Source of the DNA: Corynebacterium sp.
GTDB lineage: Bacteria; Actinomycetota; Actinomycetes; Mycobacteriales; Mycobacteriaceae
Direction: 5' to 3'
Assembly: GCF_030826625.1 (NCBI RefSeq)
Contig: NZ_JAPJNQ010000073.1
Span: 1-10,974 of the forward strand
DNA: 10,974 bases
Positions 1 to 5,920 of the stretch are shown in pieces (the stretch's first letter is position 1; each line of letters starts with the position of its first letter). The notes beneath the pieces were generated by a model. It did not search any database. It was not told the origin of the DNA and saw only the letters and a program-made list of their open reading frames with translations. A program made the translations under genes and the position numbers.

Positions 1-332
1 ATTACGGCTTCCGAGCGGTATTTTCCCCGCGGTTTGCGGATATTTTCCGCGGTAACGCTGGTAAAGCGGGGCTGTTGGCCGGCATCATGGAGCAATCCGA
101 TATCGAGCTGATCTGGAAACAACTGGAAGCCGAACCGGGCACCCACGCCACGGTGGATTTGGAGTCGCGCTCGGTTGACGTCGGCGGCCACGTCTATCCT
201 TTCGAGATCGACGACTATACCGCCTGGCGGCTGCGCGAAGGCCTGGACGATATTGGCCTGACGTTGCAGAACGACGAAGCCATTAGCGAATTTGAATCCC
301 GTCGCCCAAGCTTCAAACCCCAGGTGCGTTAG
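1..332 (+). CDS. leuD: 3-isopropylmalate dehydratase small subunit, C-terminal part (partial)
   Basis: The 5' end lies outside the window. The first full codon is at base 3, and 109 codons run to a TAG stop at 330-332. LeuD pairs with LeuC to isomerise 2-isopropylmalate to 3-isopropylmalate in cytoplasmic leucine synthesis. Visible family signatures are the YGFRAVFSPRFADIFRGNAG stretch near the left edge (the LeuD/aconitase swivel-domain 'GFRxVxSxRFxDIFRxNxxKxGLL' region), followed by KAGLLAGIMEQ, and the C-terminal FEIDDYTAWRLREGLDDIGL block that is diagnostic of LeuD. The protein ends SFKPQVR, the usual place for this family. TTG at 75 and ATG at 87 are internal codons, not starts, because the homologous sequence continues upstream. 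leuC would be expected just upstream. The Nudix gene is convergent downstream, with a repeat-rich gap between them. Identification is secure; only the 5' truncation limits it. Confidence 0.95.
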   Translation, partial: YGFRAVFSPRFADIFRGNAGKAGLLAGIMEQSDIELIWKQLEAEPGTHATVDLESRSVDVGGHVYPFEIDDYTAWRLREGLDDIGLTLQNDEAISEFESRRPSFKPQVR

Positions 333-350
333 CCTCTAGGGGATAGTGAT

Positions 351-403
351 TAGCCGCTCGCTGCCAGCCGCTAGTTGCTCGCCGCTTGCTGCCAGCCGCT
401 TAG
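351..403. repeat. Imperfect tandem repeat in the leuD/mutT1 convergent spacer
   Basis: Two 20-bp copies, at 353-372 and 381-400, differ at one position (GCCGCTCGCTGCC... against GCCGCTTGCTGCC...). They repeat with a 28-bp period. The second copy runs into the stop codon of the minus-strand gene (TAA as read on minus, 402-400). The repeats fill most of the 67-bp gap between the two convergent stops. They may be a degenerate intergenic repeat or a local duplication of terminator sequence. I do not recognise a named repeat family. Confidence 0.7.
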
Positions 404-415
404 CGCACTGGCAGC
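388..415. terminator. Candidate bidirectional hairpin between leuD and mutT1
   Basis: GCTGCCAG at 388-395 is the perfect inverse complement of CTGGCAGC at 408-415, giving an 8-bp GC-rich stem. CGCT (397-400) and AGCG (402-405) are also complementary inside the loop. The structure covers the last codons and stop of the minus-strand gene and lies 56 bp past the leuD stop. No T-tract follows on either strand, so it is not a canonical intrinsic terminator. Placement between convergent genes is the main functional argument. Confidence 0.45.
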
Positions 416-1395
416 GGTGATGCCCAGTAATCTGCGCCAACCAGTTTGCCTTCGCGCAGCGAAAGCACCCACACACCGGCCTTCTTGAATTCCCGGGGGC
501 TGATGTCGAAATCGCAGTCGCGAGCCAAATCTTCGATCACCTGCGGCATCATTCCGCCTTGCGAGACCACTGCGGCCACCCCGCCACCGTTAGCGATCTC
601 GTGAAAGCGCTTGCGGGCGGCTGCAAGATCATCCAACCCAGCATCACCCAACAATGCGTCAATTGTCACTGGCAAGCTCAGGGCATCAGAAAGTGGAGCG
701 ATTGTGTTCTGGCAACGAGCTGGCTCTGCGGAATATAGCGCGCTCGGCTGATAAGCCTTGAGCATCGGAACCAAGTATTCCGTTTGGCGACGGCCCTTTC
801 TGTGCAACGGACGCAAGTTATCGTCGCCACTCCAGGTCTTGCGATCGTGTGCTTTGGCGTGCCGGATATATAGCACTTGCGTGTCGACGTTATCGTCGCG
901 GCGACGGGCTGCTTGTTGCAAAACTTTCCGGTCGGCGTCGTAGGTTAACTTGTCCTCGGCAGCATCGACGCTGAGCCAACGTAGTTTGTTGACTTCGTCA
1001 TTTTTCTGGAATTTCCCGCCGATGACTTCTGCGTTCCAATAAAAAACCACTTTGGTGCGGTTTTGTACCGGGTAATTCACTGATCCCAAGAGAGTGCTAA
1101 GCCGGACTTTATAGCCGGTTTCCTCGGCGATTTCGCGTACGCAACATGCGGTCAGAGACTCCCCAGGATCAACTTTTCCTTTGGCTAGAGACCAGTCGTC
1201 ATAGCGCGGCCGGTGAATCACAGCAACCTGTGCGGTGCCGTCGTCGTCAGTGCGCCACAGCACGGCCCCGGCGGCCAGCGTCGGCTTGGGGTAGTTAGCG
1301 CCGGGATCTTTGGCCACGTGGTGGTAGCGCGAGGAAAGACTGAAACCACTTTGGGTGTCTTTATCGGCTTCGCTCATTTGGGATTTTTTCGCCAT
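400..1395 (-). CDS. mutT1: Nudix hydrolase fused to a histidine-phosphatase domain (MutT1-type)
   Basis: Two domains. The Nudix domain spans about residues 38-165 (from ATG 1395), with the box from G73 to Y95: G-K-V-D-P-G-E79 followed by R87-E-I-A-E91-E92-T-G, matching GX5EX7REUXEEXGU. A histidine-phosphatase (RHG/SixA-like) domain follows from about residue 172, opening with LYIRHAKA (R178-H179) and containing a CQNT segment. In mycobacterial MutT1 this pairing hydrolyses oxidised nucleotides such as 8-oxo-dGTP and dinucleoside polyphosphates; a sanitation role here is inferred. The usual second catalytic His of the phosphatase domain ('SHG') reads SQGG. I recall Gln at that site in mycobacterial MutT1 too, so this is probably a subfamily trait. 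The start is uncertain. The frame opens at ATG 1431 (12 residues more), but that extension has no good ribosome site. ATG 1395 has GAAAAT eight bases upstream, a weak -10 candidate for a leaderless start. The gene is divergent from gpsA and convergent with leuD. Confidence 0.87.
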   Translation of the reverse strand: MAKKSQMSEADKDTQSGFSLSSRYHHVAKDPGANYPKPTLAAGAVLWRTDDDGTAQVAVIHRPRYDDWSLAKGKVDPGESLTACCVREIAEETGYKVRLSTLLGSVNYPVQNRTKVVFYWNAEVIGGKFQKNDEVNKLRWLSVDAAEDKLTYDADRKVLQQAARRRDDNVDTQVLYIRHAKAHDRKTWSGDDNLRPLHRKGRRQTEYLVPMLKAYQPSALYSAEPARCQNTIAPLSDALSLPVTIDALLGDAGLDDLAAARKRFHEIANGGGVAAVVSQGGMMPQVIEDLARDCDFDISPREFKKAGVWVLSLREGKLVGADYWASPLPVR

Positions 1396-1459
1396 GGTGT
1401 CTATTTTCCCGAAAATCCGACCGGATTGCATAACCCGCCCCCGAAATTTGCCGGATAAC

Positions 1460-1490
1460 TTGCACTGTGCTTTGGCTTAGTCGGTAGGCT
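1460..1490 (+). promoter_or_regulatory. Candidate gpsA promoter
   Basis: A TAGGCT hexamer (1485-1490) fits the actinobacterial -10 pattern TAnnnT. It lies 19 bp after TTGCAC (1460-1465), a 4/6 match to TTGACA; that spacing is slightly long. Transcription would start near 1497-1498, leaving a leader of about 20 nt that holds the AAGGAGG ribosome site. The same 'CTAGTGGG' context follows the rsmD -10 hexamer. Confidence 0.5.
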
Positions 1491-1506
1491 AGTGGGGATA
1501 ACTTTC

Positions 1507-1513
1507 AAGGAGG
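1507..1513 (+). promoter_or_regulatory. gpsA ribosome binding site
   Basis: AAGGAGG lies 4 bases before the ATG at 1518. It is a near-perfect Shine-Dalgarno and fixes the gpsA start. It is the strongest ribosome site in the window, in contrast to the genes here that appear leaderless. Confidence 0.85.
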
Positions 1514-1517
1514 CGCA

Positions 1518-2510
1518 ATGAGGGTAGCGGTCATGGGAGCCGGGTCGTGGGGCACCACCCTGGCAAAAGTCTTTGCTGATGCCGGCAATAACGTCTGCCT
1601 GTGGGCTAGGCGCGGTGAGCTGGCAGAAACCATCTCCACGACGCGGATGAACCCAGATTATTTGCCGGACATCCTGCTTCCTGAAGCTCTTGAAGTCACC
1701 ACGGATATCGCAGTCGCGCTTGATGGTGCTGACATCGTGGTCTGTGGTGTACCGTCGCAGACTTTGCGCGACAACATCACTGCATGGGCGGCGCATATTC
1801 CCGGCGATGCCACGGTGCTGTCGATTTCTAAAGGTATCGAGCGCGACACGCTCAAGCGCATGTCGGAAGTCATTGTCGAAGCGGGTATCGAAGAAGAACG
1901 CGTTGCCGTGCTTTCCGGCCCGAACTTGGCCCGCGAAGTTGCACTGGAGCAACCGGCGGCAACCGTGATTGCTTGCGTGGACGAAAACCGCGCCAAGCTG
2001 GTGCAAGCAGCGGTGGCGAACCACTATATCCGCCCGTATACCAACACCGACGTTATTGGTTGTGAGCTGGGCGGTGCATGTAAAAACGTTATCGCGCTTG
2101 CCTGCGGCATGGCTACGGGCCTGAGTCTGGGCGAAAATACCCAGGCCACTCTGATTACGCGTGGGCTGGCAGAAATTACCCGCCTGGGTGATGCGCTGGG
2201 TGCCGATCAGCGCACTTTCGCCGGGCTGGCAGGCCTGGGCGATTTGGTGGCGACCTGCAACTCAGAACTTTCGCGCAACCGCACCTTCGGCAAGCGCTTG
2301 GGCCTGGGGGAGTCACTCGCTGATGCAAAAGCAGCGACCAAGGGTCAGGTTGCCGAAGGCGTGATCTCGTCGAATTCGATTTTCCAGCTTGCCCAAGACC
2401 ATGCCGTGGATATGCCGCTGACCCAGGCGGTGTATTCGGTCTGCCACCGCGATTTGTCTGTCGCCGACATGATGGTCTCGTTGATGGGCCGATCGAAGAA
2501 ATCCGAGTAG
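1518..2510 (+). CDS. gpsA: Glycerol-3-phosphate dehydrogenase [NAD(P)+]
   Basis: A 330-residue protein of normal family length. It reduces dihydroxyacetone phosphate to sn-glycerol-3-phosphate, the backbone of phospholipids, in the cytoplasm. The N-terminal Rossmann motif is GAGSWG (7-12). It is followed by the CGVPSQTLRDNI segment, SISKGIE, and LSGPNLAREV (family form SGPxxAxE). The conserved catalytic-domain lysine is K189 in ELGGACKNVIALACGMATGL. Then come TFAGLAGLGDLVATCNSELS with the family's SRNRxFG motif, and AEGVxSS near the C terminus. The start is ATG 1518, four bases after AAGGAGG. The gene has its own promoter region shared with the divergent Nudix gene, and ddl follows after 74 bp. 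No abnormal residues seen. In mycobacteria this position is also held by a gpsA gene next to ddl. Confidence 0.97.
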   Translation: MRVAVMGAGSWGTTLAKVFADAGNNVCLWARRGELAETISTTRMNPDYLPDILLPEALEVTTDIAVALDGADIVVCGVPSQTLRDNITAWAAHIPGDATVLSISKGIERDTLKRMSEVIVEAGIEEERVAVLSGPNLAREVALEQPAATVIACVDENRAKLVQAAVANHYIRPYTNTDVIGCELGGACKNVIALACGMATGLSLGENTQATLITRGLAEITRLGDALGADQRTFAGLAGLGDLVATCNSELSRNRTFGKRLGLGESLADAKAATKGQVAEGVISSNSIFQLAQDHAVDMPLTQAVYSVCHRDLSVADMMVSLMGRSKKSE

Positions 2511-2571
2511 CCATCGCGCTGCCGGCGAGCACAACCATAAGCAGCCGTGAATCTCGCTGCAGCTGCGGTGG

Positions 2572-2577
2572 TAGCAT
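2572..2577 (+). promoter_or_regulatory. Candidate -10 element of a leaderless ddl promoter
   Basis: TAGCAT matches TAnnnT and ends 7 bases before the ATG at 2585, so transcription would begin at or next to that codon. There is no Shine-Dalgarno before either ATG 2576 or ATG 2585, which supports leaderless expression. The ATG at 2576 lies partly within this hexamer and is unlikely to be transcribed from it. No clear -35 element is visible. Confidence 0.5.
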
Positions 2578-2584
2578 GACGCGC

Positions 2585-3646
2585 ATGACATCTAAGACCC
2601 GCGTGGCCGTTTTCTATGGCGGTCGGAGCACTGAGCACTCGGTATCTTGCGTCTCTGCCTCGGCGATCATGGCGCACCTGGACACGGACCGTTATGAGGT
2701 CATCCCGGTCGGTATTACCCGCGAGGGCGTTTTCACCATCGGCGAGCAGGGCTTAAAAATCGTCGACGGCACTTTGCCAGAGGTCACCTTGCGCGATGAG
2801 TTGGCGCTGTCGCTGAACCCGCAGCGTCGCGTGCTGCATAACTTGAACACGGGTGAAGTTCACGCCGAGATTGATGTGGTCTTTCCAGTCCTGCACGGTC
2901 CATTCGGTGAGGATGGCACTATCCAGGGCATGCTCGAGCTAGCTGATATTCCCTACGTGGGTACCGGCGTGTTGTCTTCGGCGGCGAGCATGGATAAGGA
3001 ATACACCAAAAAGCTTTTGGCCGCTGAGCATCTGCCAGTCACCCCAGAAGCAGTGGTCGGTGCAGGCGAAGTGCTTTCCGACGGTGACAAGCAGCGCCTT
3101 GGCCTGCCCGTTTTCGTCAAACCGGCCCGCGGTGGTTCCTCGATCGGTGTTTCCAAGGTCACTGATTGGGAACAATTCCCGGCCGCGTTGGATGCCGCCC
3201 GTGACGCCGATGTGGCAGGCAAGGCGATTGTGGAAACCGAGATTGTTGGCGATGAGGTCGAGATCGGCGTGCTGCAATACCCCGATGGCAGCGTCGTTGC
3301 CTCGGTTCCGGCGAAGCTGAATAACACGCAGGATTCGCAAGAAGGCTTCTACGGCTTCGAAACGAAATATCTTGCCGACGTCGTCACTCCAACCATCCCT
3401 GCGCCTTACGACGACGAGCAGACTGCCGAACTACAAGATATGGCGCAAGCCGCATTCCGTGCGCTGGACTGCGTAGGGCTGGCTCGCGTGGACTTTTTCG
3501 TCACCGAATCTGGTCCGGTGATCAACGAGATCAACACCATGCCGGGCTTTACACCGATTTCGATGTATCCGCAGGTCTTTCAGGCCAGCGGTGTCGCCTA
3601 CGCGGAATTGTTGGATACGATGATCCAGACCGCGCTGGCTGACTAA
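2585..3646 (+). CDS. ddl: D-alanine--D-alanine ligase
   Basis: A 353-residue ATP-grasp ligase that joins two D-alanines for the peptidoglycan stem peptide. The N-terminal motif is GGRSTEHSVS (12-21); HGPFGEDGTIQG starts at residue 104. The ATP-binding loop is K179-PARGGSSIGV. The metal- and product-binding stretch INEINTMPGFT starts at residue 313. All expected signatures are present and the length is normal. ATG 2576 would add three residues (MTR), but ATG 2585 fits better: a TAGCAT hexamer sits 7 bases upstream, as in a leaderless transcript, and the family typically begins with a few residues before the first beta strand (TRVAVFYGG). Its pairing with gpsA joins two envelope-precursor genes. 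The downstream gene is convergent, with a hairpin in the 30-bp gap. Confidence 0.96.
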   Translation: MTSKTRVAVFYGGRSTEHSVSCVSASAIMAHLDTDRYEVIPVGITREGVFTIGEQGLKIVDGTLPEVTLRDELALSLNPQRRVLHNLNTGEVHAEIDVVFPVLHGPFGEDGTIQGMLELADIPYVGTGVLSSAASMDKEYTKKLLAAEHLPVTPEAVVGAGEVLSDGDKQRLGLPVFVKPARGGSSIGVSKVTDWEQFPAALDAARDADVAGKAIVETEIVGDEVEIGVLQYPDGSVVASVPAKLNNTQDSQEGFYGFETKYLADVVTPTIPAPYDDEQTAELQDMAQAAFRALDCVGLARVDFFVTESGPVINEINTMPGFTPISMYPQVFQASGVAYAELLDTMIQTALAD

Positions 3647-3680
3647 GCACAGCGTCCGGCGAGCCCGGCGCGCAGCTTAG
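3643..3680. terminator. Candidate bidirectional hairpin holding both ddl and DUF3515 stop codons
   Basis: CTAAGC (3643-3648) is the inverse complement of GCTTAG (3675-3680). The left arm holds the ddl TAA (3644-3646) and the right arm the opposite-strand TAA (3679-3677). Inside a 3x3 internal loop a second stem forms: GCG (3652-3654), bulged T, then CCGG (3656-3659) pairing with CCGGCGC (3665-3671). It works symmetrically in both directions. There is no T-tract, so intrinsic termination is inferred from structure and position only. Confidence 0.5.
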
Positions 3681-4915
3681 CCCGCCTCTGGCGTCGCCGG
3701 GGTGTGGTCTTGCACCAATGTGGTGATTCGCGACAACGCTTCTTGCGCAGACGCCTGCGGGGTCGACACTGCCACCGCAACCTCGCGGCCTAGCGGGTAC
3801 CACGTGGAGGCAGTGGTGCCGTCGGCAAGCACAGTGTCTTCATACCACGGCACCTCATTGATCTGCTGCAAACGCTCACCACGAGGAACCTCTGGGTCTG
3901 CGATGCCACAGCGCAATACAATCGGCTCGTACCCTGGGTGTGTCCACGCGACGGTGTCCGGCTCGGTAGCTCGCCCGGTGTTGTCAGCGTTGTTGTCGTC
4001 AGCGTTGTTGTCGTCAGCGTTGCTGCGAGTAGCGGTGTATAGCTCGTAGCCTTCGGCTGGCGTGAAGCCATCGCGGGCAGCCTCCAACAGGTCGTGGCAC
4101 ATGTCTACCGCGTCCGGACCTGCTGAGGTGAGCTCAGATAACGGTGCCGGGTGTGGGGTGTGCTCGTGGAGGGCGAGGGCTTCCGTTGCACCGGTGAGCT
4201 CTTCGATGGCTTGGCGCGCCTGCTCGGTGGCGGCACCGTCGGCGCTGTCGGCGCTGTCGGTTTCTTCGGGGCGGTCCACGGTTACCGCGACCGTCGGGAA
4301 GCGGTTGGTGGTATACCAAGTGCTGAGTGACGAACCTGGTGTCTGATCACGTACTTCGATCCACTCGGTCGCAACATCAGTGCTGCCGTCACCGCTACGG
4401 TCGTCTCTGCCGCTGTCACCACCATCATCAATAGCCTGCGGTGCGGAATACTCGCTGTATTGGAACGGCATATCCACCCCGCAACGCAAACTGACCTGGT
4501 CGCGGTAGTTGTCGCTTGCCCCAGAGCTGCCGGACGACCACGCAGCAACGCCGGCCGGAGCTGGTTCGGCGATCTCGGCACGTGGCAGGCCAGCGACGTC
4601 GTCAGGCAGCGAGTCGATAAGCTGTAGACATTCGGCAGAATCGGCATGCTCGGCAGGCAGAGCTGACAACGAGACCGTGGGTGTGCCACCACCAATGATG
4701 CGCGCACCAACCAGCACGACCGCGACTAGGCTGAGCGAGAGCCCCAAAGACACATAGATCGGAACCCGGCCGATGCTTTCCTCCGCTGCACCGGAATCTG
4801 TGTGTTGCGCGGAGTTGGCGCCGCCTGTGTGGTCTGTATTGGCTGCTTGGTCTGTATTGTTTGTGGGATCTGTGGCGTGTGTGCGATCGGCACTGCGTGT
4901 GGGATCTGCGGTCAT
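3677..4915 (-). CDS. Membrane-anchored protein with two tandem DUF3515-like domains
   Basis: 412 residues. The N terminus (1-50) is low-complexity, rich in Thr, Asp, Asn and Ala, and predicted disordered. One hydrophobic segment (about 52-73, YVSLGLSLSLVAVVLVGARI) should anchor the protein, with the rest outside the membrane. No lipobox cysteine is seen. The outer part holds two related copies. Copy 1 (about 96-246) has C96, VSLRCGV with C145, and EWIEVRD...LSTWYTTNRFPTVAVTV. Copy 2 (about 273-405) has C273, IVLRCGI with C336, and NEVPWYED...ASTWYPLGREVAVAV. These four are the only cysteines, one pair per copy, which suggests one disulfide per domain. The DUF3515 call rests on remembered motifs and the conserved location next to ddl/thiL; single-domain members of under 200 residues are usual. 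Function is unknown. A -10 hexamer 7 bases upstream of ATG suggests leaderless expression. Confidence 0.8.
   Translation of the reverse strand: MTADPTRSADRTHATDPTNNTDQAANTDHTGGANSAQHTDSGAAEESIGRVPIYVSLGLSLSLVAVVLVGARIIGGGTPTVSLSALPAEHADSAECLQLIDSLPDDVAGLPRAEIAEPAPAGVAAWSSGSSGASDNYRDQVSLRCGVDMPFQYSEYSAPQAIDDGGDSGRDDRSGDGSTDVATEWIEVRDQTPGSSLSTWYTTNRFPTVAVTVDRPEETDSADSADGAATEQARQAIEELTGATEALALHEHTPHPAPLSELTSAGPDAVDMCHDLLEAARDGFTPAEGYELYTATRSNADDNNADDNNADNTGRATEPDTVAWTHPGYEPIVLRCGIADPEVPRGERLQQINEVPWYEDTVLADGTTASTWYPLGREVAVAVSTPQASAQEALSRITTLVQDHTPATPEAG
3983..4022. repeat. 15-bp in-frame tandem repeat inside the DUF3515 gene
   Basis: GTCAGCGTTGTTGTC occurs at 3983-3997 and 3998-4012, and a third partial copy of 10 bases begins at 4013. 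On the coding (minus) strand it gives NADDNNADDNNADN, a flexible acidic loop in copy 2 between ELYTATRS and the VAW...LRCG segment. The unit is five codons, so gain or loss of a copy keeps the frame. Confidence 0.85.
4238..4260. repeat. 9-bp in-frame repeat in the inter-domain region of the DUF3515 gene
   Basis: GTCGGCGCT is repeated at 4238-4246 and 4247-4255, with a partial third copy to 4260. It encodes TDSADSADG in a Ser/Asp-rich stretch near the end of copy 1. Like the 15-bp repeat it is frame-neutral and lies in a likely disordered loop. Confidence 0.7.
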
Positions 4916-4936
4916 AATCGAAAGTCTAACGAAAGG
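4913..4936 (+). promoter_or_regulatory. thiL ribosome site and weak -10 candidate
   Basis: GAAAGG at 4931-4936 sits 6 bases before the GTG at 4943 and is an acceptable Shine-Dalgarno. CATAAT at 4913-4918 is a 5/6 match to TATAAT and overlaps the opposite-strand start codon of the DUF3515 gene. The ribosome site is fairly persuasive; the -10 assignment is weak and lacks a convincing -35. Confidence 0.35.
4923..4928 (-). promoter_or_regulatory. Candidate -10 element of a leaderless DUF3515-gene promoter
   Basis: Read on the minus strand, TAGACT lies exactly 7 bases before the ATG at 4915-4913. The same hexamer and spacing occur before rsmD. No ribosome site precedes the ATG. No good -35 is visible. 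The element lies inside the 27-bp gap to the divergent thiL. Confidence 0.5.
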
Positions 4937-4942
4937 CTATTT

Positions 4943-5920
4943 GTGAACGATAAGCCAACCCTCGGCGATCTCAGCGAGCGCGAAGTCATCAATGCCATCA
5001 CCGAGGTTGCCCCGTCGGTGATCAATGGCGATGATGCTGCGGTGCTGTTTCCCTCGCAACCGAATTCCCGCACCGTCGTTGCCACCGACACCATGGTCGA
5101 AGGCCGGCATTTCCGCCTGGATTGGTCGAGTCCGGAAGAGGTCGGCCAAAAAGCTATCCTGCAAAACTTCGCTGATATCGAGGCCATGGGCGCGCGCCCG
5201 ACCGCCGCGCTGCTCTCGCTGTCTGCGCCATCAGATACCCCGCTGGAGGTGGTGCGCGGGATCGCCGAAGGTATCGGTACGCGTGCGCGGCGCTATACCG
5301 CAGAACTCGTCGGCGGTGATCTCACCCGGGCGCAGCAGTTGATCGTTTCGGTCACCGCCATTGGTTCGCTGGGTGGTTCGCGTGGTCCATTGACGCTGGA
5401 CCGTGCGCGCGCCGGGCAGATCTTGGTTGCTCATGGGCGCCTGGGCTGGTCTGCAGCCGGGCTGGCGTTGCTCGAGCGGTTTGGTCGGGATGATATTCCC
5501 CGGGAGCTGACCTCGCTTGTCGACGCCCACTGCGCGCCGTGGCTCAGCCCTAACCGGGGGATGATCGCGCGTGCTGCCGGGGCGAGTGCCATGACGGATA
5601 ATTCCGATGGCCTGTTGCGTGAGCTGACTCTGCTGTCGCAGCGATCCGGGGTTGGGGTCGATTTAGACTCGGCTGCGCTACAACCCGACGAATTGCTGGT
5701 GCAAACCGGAGAGCTCCTCGGCGTTGATCCCTGGCAGTGGATCTTCGGCGGGGGAGAAGACCACACCTTGCTGGCGACGACGTCGAAGTCAGCGCCGTCG
5801 GGCTTTCGCCGTATCGGTGAGATCACCAATCAGACCAAGGCTGCGACTACCACGTTGTGCATGGAGGGCGCCCCGATTCAGCACAATGACGCACTTAACG
5901 GATGGGAGAGTTTTCAGTGA
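4943..5920 (+). CDS. thiL: Thiamine-monophosphate kinase
   Basis: 325 residues, normal for ThiL, which phosphorylates thiamine monophosphate with ATP to the cofactor thiamine diphosphate. Signatures are GDDAAV (29-34), VVATDTMVEGRHF (45-57), and the Mg/ATP-site block GQKAILQNFADIEAMGARP (from 68). VGGDLTRA, TDNSDGLLREL and FGGGEDHTLL follow. All are typical of the PurM/ThiL fold. GTG 4943 is chosen because homology starts with a short stretch before LGDLSEREVI and GAAAGG lies 6 bases upstream. The same frame is open back to 4802, but that part is antisense to the DUF3515 N-terminal coding region, Cys/Gly/Ile-rich and unlike ThiL. The stop TGA overlaps the ung GTG, so thiL and ung form one transcription unit with coupled translation. 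Confidence 0.95.
   Translation: MNDKPTLGDLSEREVINAITEVAPSVINGDDAAVLFPSQPNSRTVVATDTMVEGRHFRLDWSSPEEVGQKAILQNFADIEAMGARPTAALLSLSAPSDTPLEVVRGIAEGIGTRARRYTAELVGGDLTRAQQLIVSVTAIGSLGGSRGPLTLDRARAGQILVAHGRLGWSAAGLALLERFGRDDIPRELTSLVDAHCAPWLSPNRGMIARAAGASAMTDNSDGLLRELTLLSQRSGVGVDLDSAALQPDELLVQTGELLGVDPWQWIFGGGEDHTLLATTSKSAPSGFRRIGEITNQTKAATTTLCMEGAPIQHNDALNGWESFQ

Noticed and set aside
1401..2024. Long open frame on the minus strand opposite gpsA and the gpsA upstream region
   Set aside because: It is wholly antisense to most of a well-supported gpsA, rich in Arg, His and Cys, without a recognisable motif or ribosome site. Such frames are common opposite GC-rich genes.
3983..4022. Possible CRISPR-like array
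   Set aside because: Repeats are directly adjacent with no spacers, are only 15 bp, and encode an in-frame peptide repeat within a gene.
3677..4915. Lipoprotein assignment for the DUF3515 protein
   Set aside because: There is no cysteine after the hydrophobic segment in lipobox position; the first Cys is at residue 96, so a transmembrane anchor is more likely.
4802..4942. Upstream extension of the thiL frame
   Set aside because: The extra residues are Cys/Gly/Ile-rich, antisense to the DUF3515 N terminus and unlike ThiL; GTG 4943 has a ribosome site and matches the family start.
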